Positions 1-7,859 of a stretch of DNA of 17,169 nucleotides are shown in pieces. How positions within the stretch are numbered: the first letter of the stretch is position 1; each line of letters opens with the position of its first letter. The DNA comes from JBHEPS01 sp046261635 (GTDB lineage Bacteria; Acidobacteriota; Thermoanaerobaculia; Gp7-AA8), in NCBI GenBank assembly GCA_046261635.1, contig JBHEOL010000069.1, positions 1-17,169 on the forward strand, in the 5' to 3' direction. Under the pieces are notes generated by a model, which worked only from the letters and a program-made list of their open reading frames with translations, did not search any database and had not been told where the DNA came from. Made by a program: the position numbers and the translations under genes.

Positions 1-509
1 ATGTTCCCCGCGATGAGAATGGTCGCTCCGAACTCTCCGATCGCGCGGCACCACGCCAGGACGATTCCGGAGAGCAGACCCGGCCAGGCAATCGGAAGAG
101 CGACCCGGAAGAAGGCGGAGGAGGGAGAGGCGCCCAGGGTCCGCGCCAAGTCCGTCAGGCGCCGCTGCGAGGAGCCGAGGGCGATGCGGAAGGCTCGTGC
201 CATCAGAGGAAACGACATCACGGCGGTTGCGATCACCACCGCTTTCGGTGTGAAGAGCACCCGGATCCCGGCGGCCTCGAGAAGGCGGCCGACGAAGCCG
301 TATCGGGAAAGGAGCTCGAGCAGGAGAAATCCGACGGCTGTCGGGGGAAGGACGAGCGGGAGCGAGATGACCGCGTCGAACACGCTTCGCCAGCGCGCCG
401 GCATCCTCCCGGCGGCAACCGCGGCCCCGAGCGCGAGCGGTATGTTGATCACCGTCGCAACCAGCGCCATCTGGATCGTGAAGAGCACGACCGGCCAAGC
501 CGTCGACAT
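1..509 (-). CDS. modB: Molybdate ABC transporter permease ModB, N-terminal 169 residues (C-terminus beyond window)
   Basis: Inner-membrane permease of the ModABC type, which imports molybdate (possibly tungstate) using ATP. The minus-strand reading starts MSTAWPVVLFTIQMALVATV and stays open to the left edge. It contains the family stretch LPLVLPPTAVGFLLLELL (about residues 49-66) and the cytoplasmic loop with GASPSSAFFRVALPIAWPG (about 130-148), which contacts the ATPase. The conserved tail GEFGATILIAGN follows at about 158-169. Several hydrophobic helices are evident. ModB proteins are usually about 220-230 aa, so roughly 55 residues lie off the window. An in-frame TAG sits six codons before the ATG and no other start lies between, so the start is well fixed; the ribosome site is weak (AGGG very close to the ATG). 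It lies 34 bp after nei on the same strand. The binding-protein gene modA, which often precedes modB, is not upstream. A related sulfate or tungstate permease is the main alternative. Confidence 0.88.
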   Translation of the reverse strand, partial: MSTAWPVVLFTIQMALVATVINIPLALGAAVAAGRMPARWRSVFDAVISLPLVLPPTAVGFLLLELLSRYGFVGRLLEAAGIRVLFTPKAVVIATAVMSFPLMARAFRIALGSSQRRLTDLARTLGASPSSAFFRVALPIAWPGLLSGIVLAWCRAIGEFGATILIAGN

Positions 510-543
510 CCGCCCTGTATCTTTCTACGGAGGTCCCGGCAGG

Positions 544-1374
544 TCAATCATCCTGGCAACGGGGACACCACCAAGTCGAGCGGGCATCCGGGCCCTGGCG
601 CCGCGTCGCGATCGCCCCGCCACACTCGCGGCACGGCTCACCACCCCGACCGTAAACCCACAGAGCCGCCGCGGGATCGCTTCGCCCCGTCGTCCGCCGC
701 ATGACCCTCGTGAATGCAGGCCGCATCCTGTCCGCCTCGATCACGTTGGCCCGGAGCTGCCGCCGCGCGCAATCGAGGATCCTGTCGATCTCCTCATCGC
801 TCACATCAGCCACGCGCCGGAAGGGGCTCACGCGGCAGACGAAGAGAATCTCGGACTTGTACACGTTGCCGATACCCGCGAGGATGTGTTGATTCAGCAG
901 CGCATCGGCGATCTCGACGCCGGGCCGTGCCCGGAATCTCCGCATCGCTTCCTCGCGATCGAAATCACCGGCCAAGAGGTCCGGCCCCAGCTCGTTCAGC
1001 TCCCGGCGTCGCGCGGCCTCGGAGGCGGCGAAGAACTCCGCCACTGGAAGCGAAAACCCGATCGCGTGCCACTCGCGGTTTCCGATCACCACGCGCATGT
1101 CGTCGCCGCGCCGTCTCCACTTCTCACCCGGACGGTAGATGTGCCAGCTTCCGTTCATCCGCATGTGGCTGTGAAGGATCAGGTCGCCGGAGAGGTGAAT
1201 GAGCAGGTGCTTGCCGCGCGACTCGACTTCGATCACCGATCGCCCCGCGATCGGCGTGTCGCGATCGACGCGGGCGAGTTGAGGAAGCACGGTGCGGAAC
1301 TCGGTCACCTGCCGCCCTGCGAGCGCGAGGTGAAGCGTCTTCGCGACGCGATAGATCGTATCTCCCTCTGGCAT
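544..1374 (-). CDS. nei: Endonuclease VIII-like DNA glycosylase/AP lyase (Nei of the Fpg/Nei family)
   Basis: A 276-aa base-excision repair enzyme that removes oxidised bases, mostly pyrimidines in Nei-type members, and cuts the abasic site by beta/delta elimination. The mature N-terminus would be PEGDTIYR, with Pro2 as Schiff-base nucleophile and Glu3 as the catalytic acid; PEGDT is typical of Nei rather than MutM. Lys55 in SRGKHLLIH is the conserved strand lysine, and HSHMRMNGSW (68-77) fits the void-filling loop. The helix-two-turn-helix region is near 155-190 (NQHILAGIGNVYKSEILF). The zinc finger uses Cys248, Cys251, Cys270 and Cys273, with the DNA-contacting arginine probably Arg265 in RSTWWCPRC. 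Length is normal for the family. It follows lhr by 36 bp on the same strand, the order seen for lhr and nei in Mycobacterium tuberculosis, so the two are probably co-transcribed. No good Shine-Dalgarno is visible, which suggests coupling or weak expression. Confidence 0.93.
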   Translation of the reverse strand: MPEGDTIYRVAKTLHLALAGRQVTEFRTVLPQLARVDRDTPIAGRSVIEVESRGKHLLIHLSGDLILHSHMRMNGSWHIYRPGEKWRRRGDDMRVVIGNREWHAIGFSLPVAEFFAASEAARRRELNELGPDLLAGDFDREEAMRRFRARPGVEIADALLNQHILAGIGNVYKSEILFVCRVSPFRRVADVSDEEIDRILDCARRQLRANVIEADRMRPAFTRVMRRTTGRSDPAAALWVYGRGGEPCRECGGAIATRRQGPDARSTWWCPRCQDD

Positions 1375-1410
1375 GATGAGCCCGGGCCCTGCTCCCGCAA
1401 ACGGCGGGAA

Positions 1411-4400
1411 TCACTCCTCGGGCTCGTCGTCCTCCGAATCGCGCTCGGCGGCCGCTTCGCGAATGTGGAATGCTCCCCACTGACCGCGCAGATGCAACCC
1501 GAGAGGGGTCTGCTGAAATCCCGCGGCGCGCAGCGCCCCGGCCAGCGGATGCAGCGGGGCCGACGCCCCGTCGATGACCTCGATCAGGATCGCCTTTCTC
1601 TCCCCGGAGGTCACCCGCGCGGCAAGCGCGTTCGCGATCGCCCTCGCCGCCCGCCCGCGATCGGGCTCGTCGGGTGGCAGAAATGTCCGCAGCTGTCGCT
1701 CCCCGCGCCCCAGGTGGGCGACCAGTCGCCCGTCGACCAGCATCACCGAGGTCCCTGCCGATCTCGTCGCCCCGCTCCCCTCGCTCTCCGGCCAGCGGTA
1801 GACGGTCCCCCACGGATTTGCCGGATCGGTCGCCGAGATCCAGACGATCTCCCCGGCGTTTTCCTCGTCCCTGAACTCGCGGAGGAGGTCGACCGCACCC
1901 GGCACCGCGAACTGCATCGCCGTCAGCCCTCCGACGAAGTAGCCGCGCCTCACTCGCCCGCTCTCCTCGAGACGGCGAAAGATGTCGTAGACGGCGCTGA
2001 ATCCTCCCGGGACCGCTTCGCCCGCCATCGTCTCGCGGCAGACGAGGCCGTAGCGCGCAAGCAGCTGCTGCGCGATTCCATGCGCTTTCTCCGTCCCACT
2101 CGCAGATCCCCGCATCGACTCGACCAGCGTCCATCGGCCCTCGGCAGCCGGCGGCGTCGATCGCCGCGACCGGAACGCGACTCCTCCCCTCGCGCTCCGC
2201 TTCCCTTTCTTTCTCGTGAACGCTCGCAGAGAGTGCATCGAATCGTTGGTGATCACCCCGCGGAAAACGAGATTCCACAAAAGGTCGACCGCTTCCGCCG
2301 GAAATCCACCGCCGACCGCGGCGTGAAGGGGAGCGAAAAACGACGCGCCCTGCAGCCGGAGAAAATCGACCACCGCTTTCTCGTTCCCGTCGAGCTTCCC
2401 CGCGGGCAAGGCGAGATGGAGAAGCGGAAGCTGCTCGGTCAGATAGAGGGCAATCCTGCCGTCGCGATCTCCCAGCGGCTCGAGCCCCACCCATACGACC
2501 TCTCCGGCCGCCATGAGAGTGTCGAGGTCGGAGGGCCTGTATGCCGCGATCCGTGCGGGAAGGATCTCGGTCTCCAGAGTCGATGCGACGAGAGGGTAAC
2601 CCTGAAGCGCCTCCACCGCGTCGAGCAGTGCGTTGAGCCCTCTCCTCGGTCGCCCCACGCCCTGCCACGAGATGAAGAGCCGTGCGAGCGCCTCCGGCTC
2701 GACCGGCTCGACCTCACGCCGCAGGATCGCGAGCGATTTCCTCCGGACGGTCTCGAGCACTTCAGGGTGGATCCACTCCCTTCCGATTCCTCCCGGGCGA
2801 AACTCCCCTTCGATGAGCCGCCCGCTCCGGGCGAGTTTTTCGAGCTCGGCCTCGGCGACCACTCTTCCCAGGCCGTATCTCGTCGCGAGCTCGAGTGTCG
2901 TGAATGGCCCTCTCGTTCTGGAGAATCGCGCCGCCAGACTGCCGAGCGGATCGGGGACGGACTCCAGAAAGGACTCGGGTAGCCCGGGAGGAAGAGGAAC
3001 GCCGAGCGCGTCGCGGTACTTCGCGGCCTCCTCAGCCGCGATCAGTCTTCGTTCCGCTCCGACCGAGACGTCGACGATTCTTCGGGTGCGGAGGAGCTGA
3101 TCGATCCATTCGCCCGCATCGGCCGAGGCCGAGCGGGCCGCGATCTCGTCAGGCGTGAGATCGCCCAGCCGGAGGAGCAGGTCGTGGACTCCGTCCGCGG
3201 AGCGCGCCATGCCGTGCTCTCCGAGATGCTGGAGCCGAAGCTCGGCATCCTCGACGGCCCGCGGGTCGAGCAACTGGCGAAAGTCGGCCTCCCCCAGCAA
3301 CTCCCGGAGCTGATCGCGGTCGATCGTGAGCGCCTGCGCGCGCCTCTCGGCCAAGGGCGCGTCGCCGTCGTAGAGGTAGTTCGCCACGTAGCGAAAAAGG
3401 AGCGAAGCCGCGAATGGTGACGGGCTTTCGGTGTCGACGGTGACGACGCGGATCTCGCGGCGGCGGATCCCGCGAAGAAGCTCGGTCAACGCGGGAAGGT
3501 CGAACACGTCCCGCAGGCACTCCCGGAAGGTCTCGAGCAGGATCGGGAAGGAGCCGAACCGCGAGGCGACCTGGAGCAGGTCCGCTGCCCGCTTTCGTTG
3601 CTGCCATAGCGGGGCGCGTTGGCCTGGTCTCTTTCGCGGAAGAAGGAGCGCCCGCGTGGCCGCCTCCCGGAACCGGGCGGCGAACAGGGAGCTCGATCCG
3701 AGCTGGCGAACCACGAGACGCTCGATTTCCTCGGGCCCCGGCGTCATGAGCGCGGAGTCGGGCGGCTCGGGCGTGTCGGGAAACCGGATGACGAAGCCGT
3801 CGTCGCTCCACATCGCCTCGAGGTCGATGCCGCGCTCTTCACGGATCCGGGCGAGCACGGCCATCGCCCACGGCGCCAGTACTTTCCCTCCGAGGGGAGA
3901 AAGCACGCAGAGTCTCCAATCCCCAAGCTCGTCGCGGACCCGCTCGATCAGGATCGTCCGGTCGTCGGGGAGAGCCTCCGTGCTTTCGGCCTGCTCGCGG
4001 ATGTAGCTGACGAGGTTCCTGGCGGCCCCCTGGTCGAGGCAGAGGTCCTTCTGGAGGTGCTTCATCGCCACCCCGTCCGCGGAAACGTGGATCTTCCGAG
4101 TCAGCTCACCGATTCTCCGCCCGAAACCGGCCGTGCGACCCGCCGCGTCTCCCTTCCAGAAGGGCATCTTCCCGGGCTCGCCGGGGGCCGGGGTGACGAG
4201 CACCCGGTCGTGGGTGATCTCTTCGATGCGCCAACTGGAAGCCCCGAGCACGAACACTTCGCCTGGAGACGACTCGAAGACCATCTCCTCGTCGAGCTCC
4301 CCGACACGGATCGGTTTCTCCGCTCCCGCGAGAAACACGCCGTACATCCCGCGGTCGGGAATCGTTCCCGCGTTCGCGATCGCGATCTTCTGGGCGCCGG

Positions 4401-6012
4401 TGCGGGCGACGATACTGTTCTCGATCCGGTCCCAGTTCACCCGGGGCCTGAGCTCGGCAAATTCGTCGGAGGGGTATTTCCCCGACAGCATGTCGAGGAC
4501 GCCGTCGAACAGGGAACGCCCCAGCCCCGCGAACGGTGCCGCCCGCCGGACCCGGTCATAGAGAGCATCGACACCCCATCTCTCCATTGCCGTCATTGCC
4601 ACGATCTGCTGGGCGAGCACGTCGAGGGGATTGCGGGGATAGGAGATCGGCTCGATCTCGCCGTCGATCATCGCTCCCGCGAGCGATGCGCAGGCGAGCA
4701 GGTCGCCGCGGTACTTCGGGATGATCACGCCCGAGCTCTTCTCTCCGACGTGATGGCTCGCACGACCGATTCGCTGCATCCCGCTGGCGACCGATGGGGG
4801 AGCTTCGATCTGGATGACCAGGTCGATCGCTCCCATGTCGATGCCGAGCTCCAAAGAGGAGGTGGCGATCAGCGCCGGCAACTGTCCCGATTTGAGCTTG
4901 TCCTCGATCTCGACCCGCTGCGCTCGGGCGATCGATCCGTGATGCGCGTGGACGATCGTCTCGCCCGCGAGCTCGTTGAGCGCTCCGGCCAGTCTCTCCG
5001 CCAGTCGCCGGCTGTTCACGAACACCAGGGTCGAGCGGTGAGCTCGGATGAGCTCGAGGAGGCGCGGGTGAATCGCCGGCCAGATCGAAGCCCGCGCGGG
5101 CCCCCGAGCAGCCGGGCCGCTGGTCAGCTCCACCGGCTCGGCGAGTTTCGCCATGTCCTCGACCGGCACCTCGACGCGCAGGTCGAGCCGCTTTTTCTCG
5201 CCGGTCTCGACGATGTCGACCGGACGGAACCTCCCTGGCTCGGCCGCTTCGAACTGGTGCTCGAGCAGCGTCTCGGGTGTCCCGCTTCCGGGTGAGTGTT
5301 TCTTCTGCCTCGCACCGCGCGCGCGAGCTTTCGCCGGCTCGTCGACTCCGCCGAGGTAGCGCGCCACCTCCTCGAGCGGACGCTGGGTGGCCGAGAGCCC
5401 GATACGCTGGAGCGGAATGAGCGAGAGAAGCTCGAGCCTCTCGAGCGAGAGCGCGAGATGGGCTCCCCGCTTGCCGGGAACCAGCGCATGGATCTCGTCG
5501 ATGATGACGGTTTCGACGCTGCGCAGAGCCTCGCGAACGCGCGAGGTCAGCATCAGGAAGAGCGACTCCGGGGTCGTGATCAGGATATCGGAGGGATGGC
5601 GGCGGAACTTCTCCCTCTCGGCGGCGGGGGTGTCGCCGGTCCGGATGGCGATGGTGGGCTCGTGAAAGGAGTCCCCCCGATCGCTTGCAAGTCGGGCAAT
5701 TCCAATCAGAGGCGAGCGGAGGTTCCTTTCCACATCCACGGCGAGCGCCTTGAGGGGGGAGACGTAAAGCACCCTGCAGCGCTGGGCCGGGGGTGGCGGA
5801 ATCGCAAACATCAGGCGATCGATGGCCCAGAGGAAGGCGGCGAGGGTTTTTCCACTCCCTGTAGGAGCCGAGATGAGGGTGGAGCGTCCGGTGGCGATCG
5901 CGGCCCAGCCGGCCGACTGCGCCGCCGTCGGCTGACGGAAGACGGCCTCGAACCACTGCCGGACGACCGGGTGGAACGGTGAGAGCGGGTCAGGCGGTTC
6001 GGGTCGGGCCAT
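1411..6012 (-). CDS. lhr: Lhr, large DEAD/DEAH-box DNA repair helicase (full-length form)
   Basis: A 1533-aa superfamily 2 helicase that moves 3'-to-5' on single-stranded DNA and unwinds duplexes or RNA:DNA hybrids. The length matches full-length Lhr (E. coli 1538 aa). Visible motifs: motif I APTGSGKT (49-56), motif Ia SPLKAL (85-90), a TTPES motif (146-150), motif II DEIH (172-175), motif III SAT (207-209), motif IV-like LVFVNSRR (329-336), motif V region SSLELGIDMG (385-394) and motif VI QRIGRASH (413-420). After RecA2 come the winged-helix and beta-barrel regions of the Lhr core, then a roughly 650-residue C-terminal domain. In E. coli that domain is AlkZ-like, and uracil-DNA glycosylase activity has been reported for Lhr. 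The linker at about 226-262 is charged and longer than I expect. An in-frame TAA lies six codons before the ATG, so this start is the longest possible. It heads the lhr-nei-modB series and is divergent from the phosphodiesterase gene. Confidence 0.96.
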   Translation of the reverse strand: MARPEPPDPLSPFHPVVRQWFEAVFRQPTAAQSAGWAAIATGRSTLISAPTGSGKTLAAFLWAIDRLMFAIPPPPAQRCRVLYVSPLKALAVDVERNLRSPLIGIARLASDRGDSFHEPTIAIRTGDTPAAEREKFRRHPSDILITTPESLFLMLTSRVREALRSVETVIIDEIHALVPGKRGAHLALSLERLELLSLIPLQRIGLSATQRPLEEVARYLGGVDEPAKARARGARQKKHSPGSGTPETLLEHQFEAAEPGRFRPVDIVETGEKKRLDLRVEVPVEDMAKLAEPVELTSGPAARGPARASIWPAIHPRLLELIRAHRSTLVFVNSRRLAERLAGALNELAGETIVHAHHGSIARAQRVEIEDKLKSGQLPALIATSSLELGIDMGAIDLVIQIEAPPSVASGMQRIGRASHHVGEKSSGVIIPKYRGDLLACASLAGAMIDGEIEPISYPRNPLDVLAQQIVAMTAMERWGVDALYDRVRRAAPFAGLGRSLFDGVLDMLSGKYPSDEFAELRPRVNWDRIENSIVARTGAQKIAIANAGTIPDRGMYGVFLAGAEKPIRVGELDEEMVFESSPGEVFVLGASSWRIEEITHDRVLVTPAPGEPGKMPFWKGDAAGRTAGFGRRIGELTRKIHVSADGVAMKHLQKDLCLDQGAARNLVSYIREQAESTEALPDDRTILIERVRDELGDWRLCVLSPLGGKVLAPWAMAVLARIREERGIDLEAMWSDDGFVIRFPDTPEPPDSALMTPGPEEIERLVVRQLGSSSLFAARFREAATRALLLPRKRPGQRAPLWQQRKRAADLLQVASRFGSFPILLETFRECLRDVFDLPALTELLRGIRRREIRVVTVDTESPSPFAASLLFRYVANYLYDGDAPLAERRAQALTIDRDQLRELLGEADFRQLLDPRAVEDAELRLQHLGEHGMARSADGVHDLLLRLGDLTPDEIAARSASADAGEWIDQLLRTRRIVDVSVGAERRLIAAEEAAKYRDALGVPLPPGLPESFLESVPDPLGSLAARFSRTRGPFTTLELATRYGLGRVVAEAELEKLARSGRLIEGEFRPGGIGREWIHPEVLETVRRKSLAILRREVEPVEPEALARLFISWQGVGRPRRGLNALLDAVEALQGYPLVASTLETEILPARIAAYRPSDLDTLMAAGEVVWVGLEPLGDRDGRIALYLTEQLPLLHLALPAGKLDGNEKAVVDFLRLQGASFFAPLHAAVGGGFPAEAVDLLWNLVFRGVITNDSMHSLRAFTRKKGKRSARGGVAFRSRRSTPPAAEGRWTLVESMRGSASGTEKAHGIAQQLLARYGLVCRETMAGEAVPGGFSAVYDIFRRLEESGRVRRGYFVGGLTAMQFAVPGAVDLLREFRDEENAGEIVWISATDPANPWGTVYRWPESEGSGATRSAGTSVMLVDGRLVAHLGRGERQLRTFLPPDEPDRGRAARAIANALAARVTSGERKAILIEVIDGASAPLHPLAGALRAAGFQQTPLGLHLRGQWGAFHIREAAAERDSEDDEPEE

Positions 6013-6194
6013 CGGCTCAGTGTTTTACGAAGCGGCAGATGCTTGCATCGGGCCACCCCCGGCTCGAACCGCGAGGGGCACCCCGGTCGACCCCGACGCA
6101 GGTGTCATCCTTTCGCATTGCTGGACAGACGGGGGTCCGACTGTAAGAATAAGGCACCCGTGCACGGCAGAACATCGCGCGTCAAAGTGAAATT
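6013..6194. promoter_or_regulatory. Divergent intergenic region between lhr and the phosphodiesterase gene
   Basis: This 182-bp region must hold the promoters for lhr (minus) and the phosphodiesterase (plus). No strong sigma70 promoter is obvious for either. On the plus strand TTGCTG at 6118-6123 resembles a -35, but the nearest -10-like sequence (TAAGAA, 6144-6149) is 20 bp away, which is too wide. A perfect 10-bp palindrome CCGTGCACGG lies at 6158-6167, 27 bp before the phosphodiesterase ATG, and could bind a dimeric regulator. The ribosome site for the phosphodiesterase is poor (AAGTGA at 6185-6190). Confidence 0.4.
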
Positions 6195-6959
6195 ATGCGA
6201 CTGAAAGTACTCGGAGCGTATGGCGCGTCCGATGCGACTCACAACCTGACGGGATACCTCATCGAGGACCGGATCGCCGTCGATGCCGGAACGCTCACGT
6301 CGAAGCTGACTCTGCTTCAGCAGGCGCGGATCGAGGCGGTCTTCATCACTCATGCTCATGCCGACCACATTCGGGATCTGCCCCATCTGATCCAGAATCG
6401 CTTCGCCCAGAACGCTCCACCTCTCACCGTCATCGCTGCGAAGGAAGTGATGGAGAATCTCCGCAACTACGTGTTCAACGGTGAGGTCTGGCCCGACTTC
6501 GAGCAGTTCATCTCGCCCGAGACGGGAAAGCCGGCGGTTCATTACCGGGCCCTTCCGACGGGGAAAAAAGCGACGATCTGCGGGGCGAACTTCACCCCGG
6601 TCAAGGTCGATCATTCCGTGGTCGCAGCCGGGGTCATCCTGGAGCTCGATTCGCAGACGATCGTCTTCACCGGCGACACGGGGCCGACCAAAGAGATCTG
6701 GAAGCGGGCCAACAAGGCCAGCAACGTCGTGGCCATCATCACCGAGGCGTCGTTCCCGAACGACTACCAGCAGATCGCCGTGGACAGCGGACACCTCTCA
6801 CCTCAGACCCTCGCCGAAGAGCTTCCGAAAATCGAGCTCGACGTTCCCATCTACGCCAGCCATCGAAAACTCCCCTACGAGCGCAAGATCGAGTCCGAGA
6901 TCCGGAACATTCGCGATCGCAGGGCCAGGATCCTCGTGGAGAAGCAGTACACCTTCTGA
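6195..6959 (+). CDS. MBL-fold class II 3',5'-cyclic-nucleotide phosphodiesterase
   Basis: A 254-aa metallo-beta-lactamase-fold hydrolase resembling the class II cyclic-nucleotide phosphodiesterases (yeast PDE1 type and bacterial homologues), expected to hydrolyse cAMP and/or cGMP to the 5'-monophosphate. The binuclear metal site is complete: THAHADHI (52-59) gives His53, His55, Asp57 and His58; His140 is in VKVDHSVVAAG; Asp161 is in FTGDTGPT; late histidines are His200 (DSGHLSP) and His223 (ASHRKLPYE). The N-terminus MRLKVLGAYGASDATHNLTG, with a glycine-rich turn and a buried substrate-facing Thr/His stretch, also fits this subgroup better than generic MBL hydrolases. No signal peptide, so cytoplasmic. 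The glycosyltransferase gene follows 42 bp downstream on the same strand. The specific substrate is inferred from family resemblance; another phosphodiesterase activity of the MBL fold is the main alternative. Confidence 0.82.
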   Translation: MRLKVLGAYGASDATHNLTGYLIEDRIAVDAGTLTSKLTLLQQARIEAVFITHAHADHIRDLPHLIQNRFAQNAPPLTVIAAKEVMENLRNYVFNGEVWPDFEQFISPETGKPAVHYRALPTGKKATICGANFTPVKVDHSVVAAGVILELDSQTIVFTGDTGPTKEIWKRANKASNVVAIITEASFPNDYQQIAVDSGHLSPQTLAEELPKIELDVPIYASHRKLPYERKIESEIRNIRDRRARILVEKQYTF

Positions 6960-6976
6960 TGCGGCCCCTCCCCGGG

Positions 6977-6994
6977 GGGGACCGCACGGTCCCC
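6977..6994 (+). repeat. Perfect inverted repeat (hairpin) between the phosphodiesterase and glycosyltransferase genes
   Basis: GGGGACCG and CGGTCCCC flank a 2-nt centre; the realistic RNA stem is 7 bp with a 4-nt GCAC loop. It sits just before the glycosyltransferase ATG (7002), inside the 42-bp gap, and follows a run of seven G (6974-6980). There is no T-tract after it, so it is not a standard Rho-independent terminator. It could hold up translation of the second gene or attenuate transcription. Confidence 0.5.
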
Positions 6995-7001
6995 TCGACC
7001 C

Positions 7002-7856
7002 ATGTCCATCAACCGAGTCAGCGTTCTCATTCACACCCTCAACGAGGCCGATCAGATCGCGGATTGTCTGGAATCCGTTTCCTGGGCGGACGAGATCTAT
7101 CTTCTCGATTCCTTTTCTACGGACGGCACGCCCGAGCTCGTCCGGTCGCGGTTCCCGGCGGTCCGTCTCGAGCAGCGGACCTCACTCGGCTCGGCGGCTC
7201 AGAAGAACTACGGGATGGACCGGACCGCGCATGACTGGGTCCTGGTCGTCGACGCCGACGAGCGCGTGACCCCCGAGCTGGCGGAGGAGATCCGCCAGAC
7301 GCTTCAGAGCCCCGGCGCGTACGCGTATTCGATCGGGCGTCGCAACATCGTCCTCGGGAAAGAGGTCCGCTTCAGCGGACTTCAGCGCGACCGGGTCACG
7401 CGGCTGTTTCACCGCGGCCACGCCCGCTACCCGAACCGTCGCGTTCATGCCGATCTGGTCACCGATGGCGCGGCCCTACCGCTGCGGAACCGCTTCGTCC
7501 ACCACTACATCCGTTCGTTCGATCACGCCGCCGCCAAAATGACCCGATACGGCTACTGGGCGGCGGCCCAGCTGTTCGTCGACGGGCGCAGCTCGGGCGT
7601 CAAGGAGATCCTGATCCGTCCTCTCGCACGATTCCTCCGCGACTACTTCGTGATGCAGGGCTTCCGCGACGGAGCGAGAGGTCTCGTAGTCGTCGGGCTT
7701 CACACCTGGTATGTCTTCTGGAAGTACACGAAGCTGTGGGAGCTCCGCTGGCAGAGAGCACATGGGATCGAGTCTGCACTGCCCGAAATGGAGAACGACG
7801 AAGCAATCTGGAGGCGGCCCTGGGAGAGCCGAAAGCGCGAGAACCCCTCAAATTGA
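7002..7856 (+). CDS. Family 2 glycosyltransferase, WaaE/KdtX (LPS core) type
   Basis: A 284-aa inverting GT-A glycosyltransferase. Sequence signs are the N-terminal VSVLIHTLNEADQIADCLES, the DSFSTDGT nucleotide-binding strand (36-43), AAQKNYGM (65-72) and the metal-binding DADE (84-87). A later acceptor-side region includes RLFHRGHARYPNRRVHADL, and the C-terminal helical part (about 185-250) ends in WYVFWKYTKLWELRW, like the membrane-associated tail of WaaE-type enzymes. Relatives add glucose to heptose in the lipopolysaccharide core; the sugar and acceptor here are not readable from sequence. It is probably peripheral on the inner face of the cytoplasmic membrane. No clear Shine-Dalgarno is visible; a GC-rich hairpin occupies the place where one would be. 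The stop codon lies within the end of the convergent small membrane-protein gene (9-bp overlap). Confidence 0.85.
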   Translation: MSINRVSVLIHTLNEADQIADCLESVSWADEIYLLDSFSTDGTPELVRSRFPAVRLEQRTSLGSAAQKNYGMDRTAHDWVLVVDADERVTPELAEEIRQTLQSPGAYAYSIGRRNIVLGKEVRFSGLQRDRVTRLFHRGHARYPNRRVHADLVTDGAALPLRNRFVHHYIRSFDHAAAKMTRYGYWAAAQLFVDGRSSGVKEILIRPLARFLRDYFVMQGFRDGARGLVVVGLHTWYVFWKYTKLWELRWQRAHGIESALPEMENDEAIWRRPWESRKRENPSN

Positions 7857-7859
7857 GGG
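7845..7859. repeat. Palindrome containing both stop codons of two convergent overlapping genes
   Basis: CCCTCAA-A-TTGAGGG is a perfect 7-bp inverted repeat with a single central base. The TGA of the glycosyltransferase (7854-7856, plus) and the TGA of the small membrane protein (7848-7850, minus) lie symmetrically inside it. As RNA on either strand it would form a 5-bp stem with a 5-nt loop. On the plus strand a pyrimidine-rich tract follows. It may be a compact bidirectional termination or pausing site. Confidence 0.45.

Noticed and set aside
1124..2668. 514-codon minus-strand frame overlapping lhr and nei
   Set aside because: Same-strand shifted frame dominated by Arg, Gly and Ala; both overlapped genes are certain.
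1..2982. A 993-codon open frame on the plus strand
   Set aside because: It lies antisense to modB, nei and the 3' part of lhr, all with clear family motifs. Its product is Arg/Pro/Ser-rich without recognisable domains, as expected for antisense frames in GC-rich genes.
3619..5295. 558-codon plus-strand frame inside lhr
   Set aside because: It is antisense to conserved helicase motifs, with no ribosome site or family resemblance.
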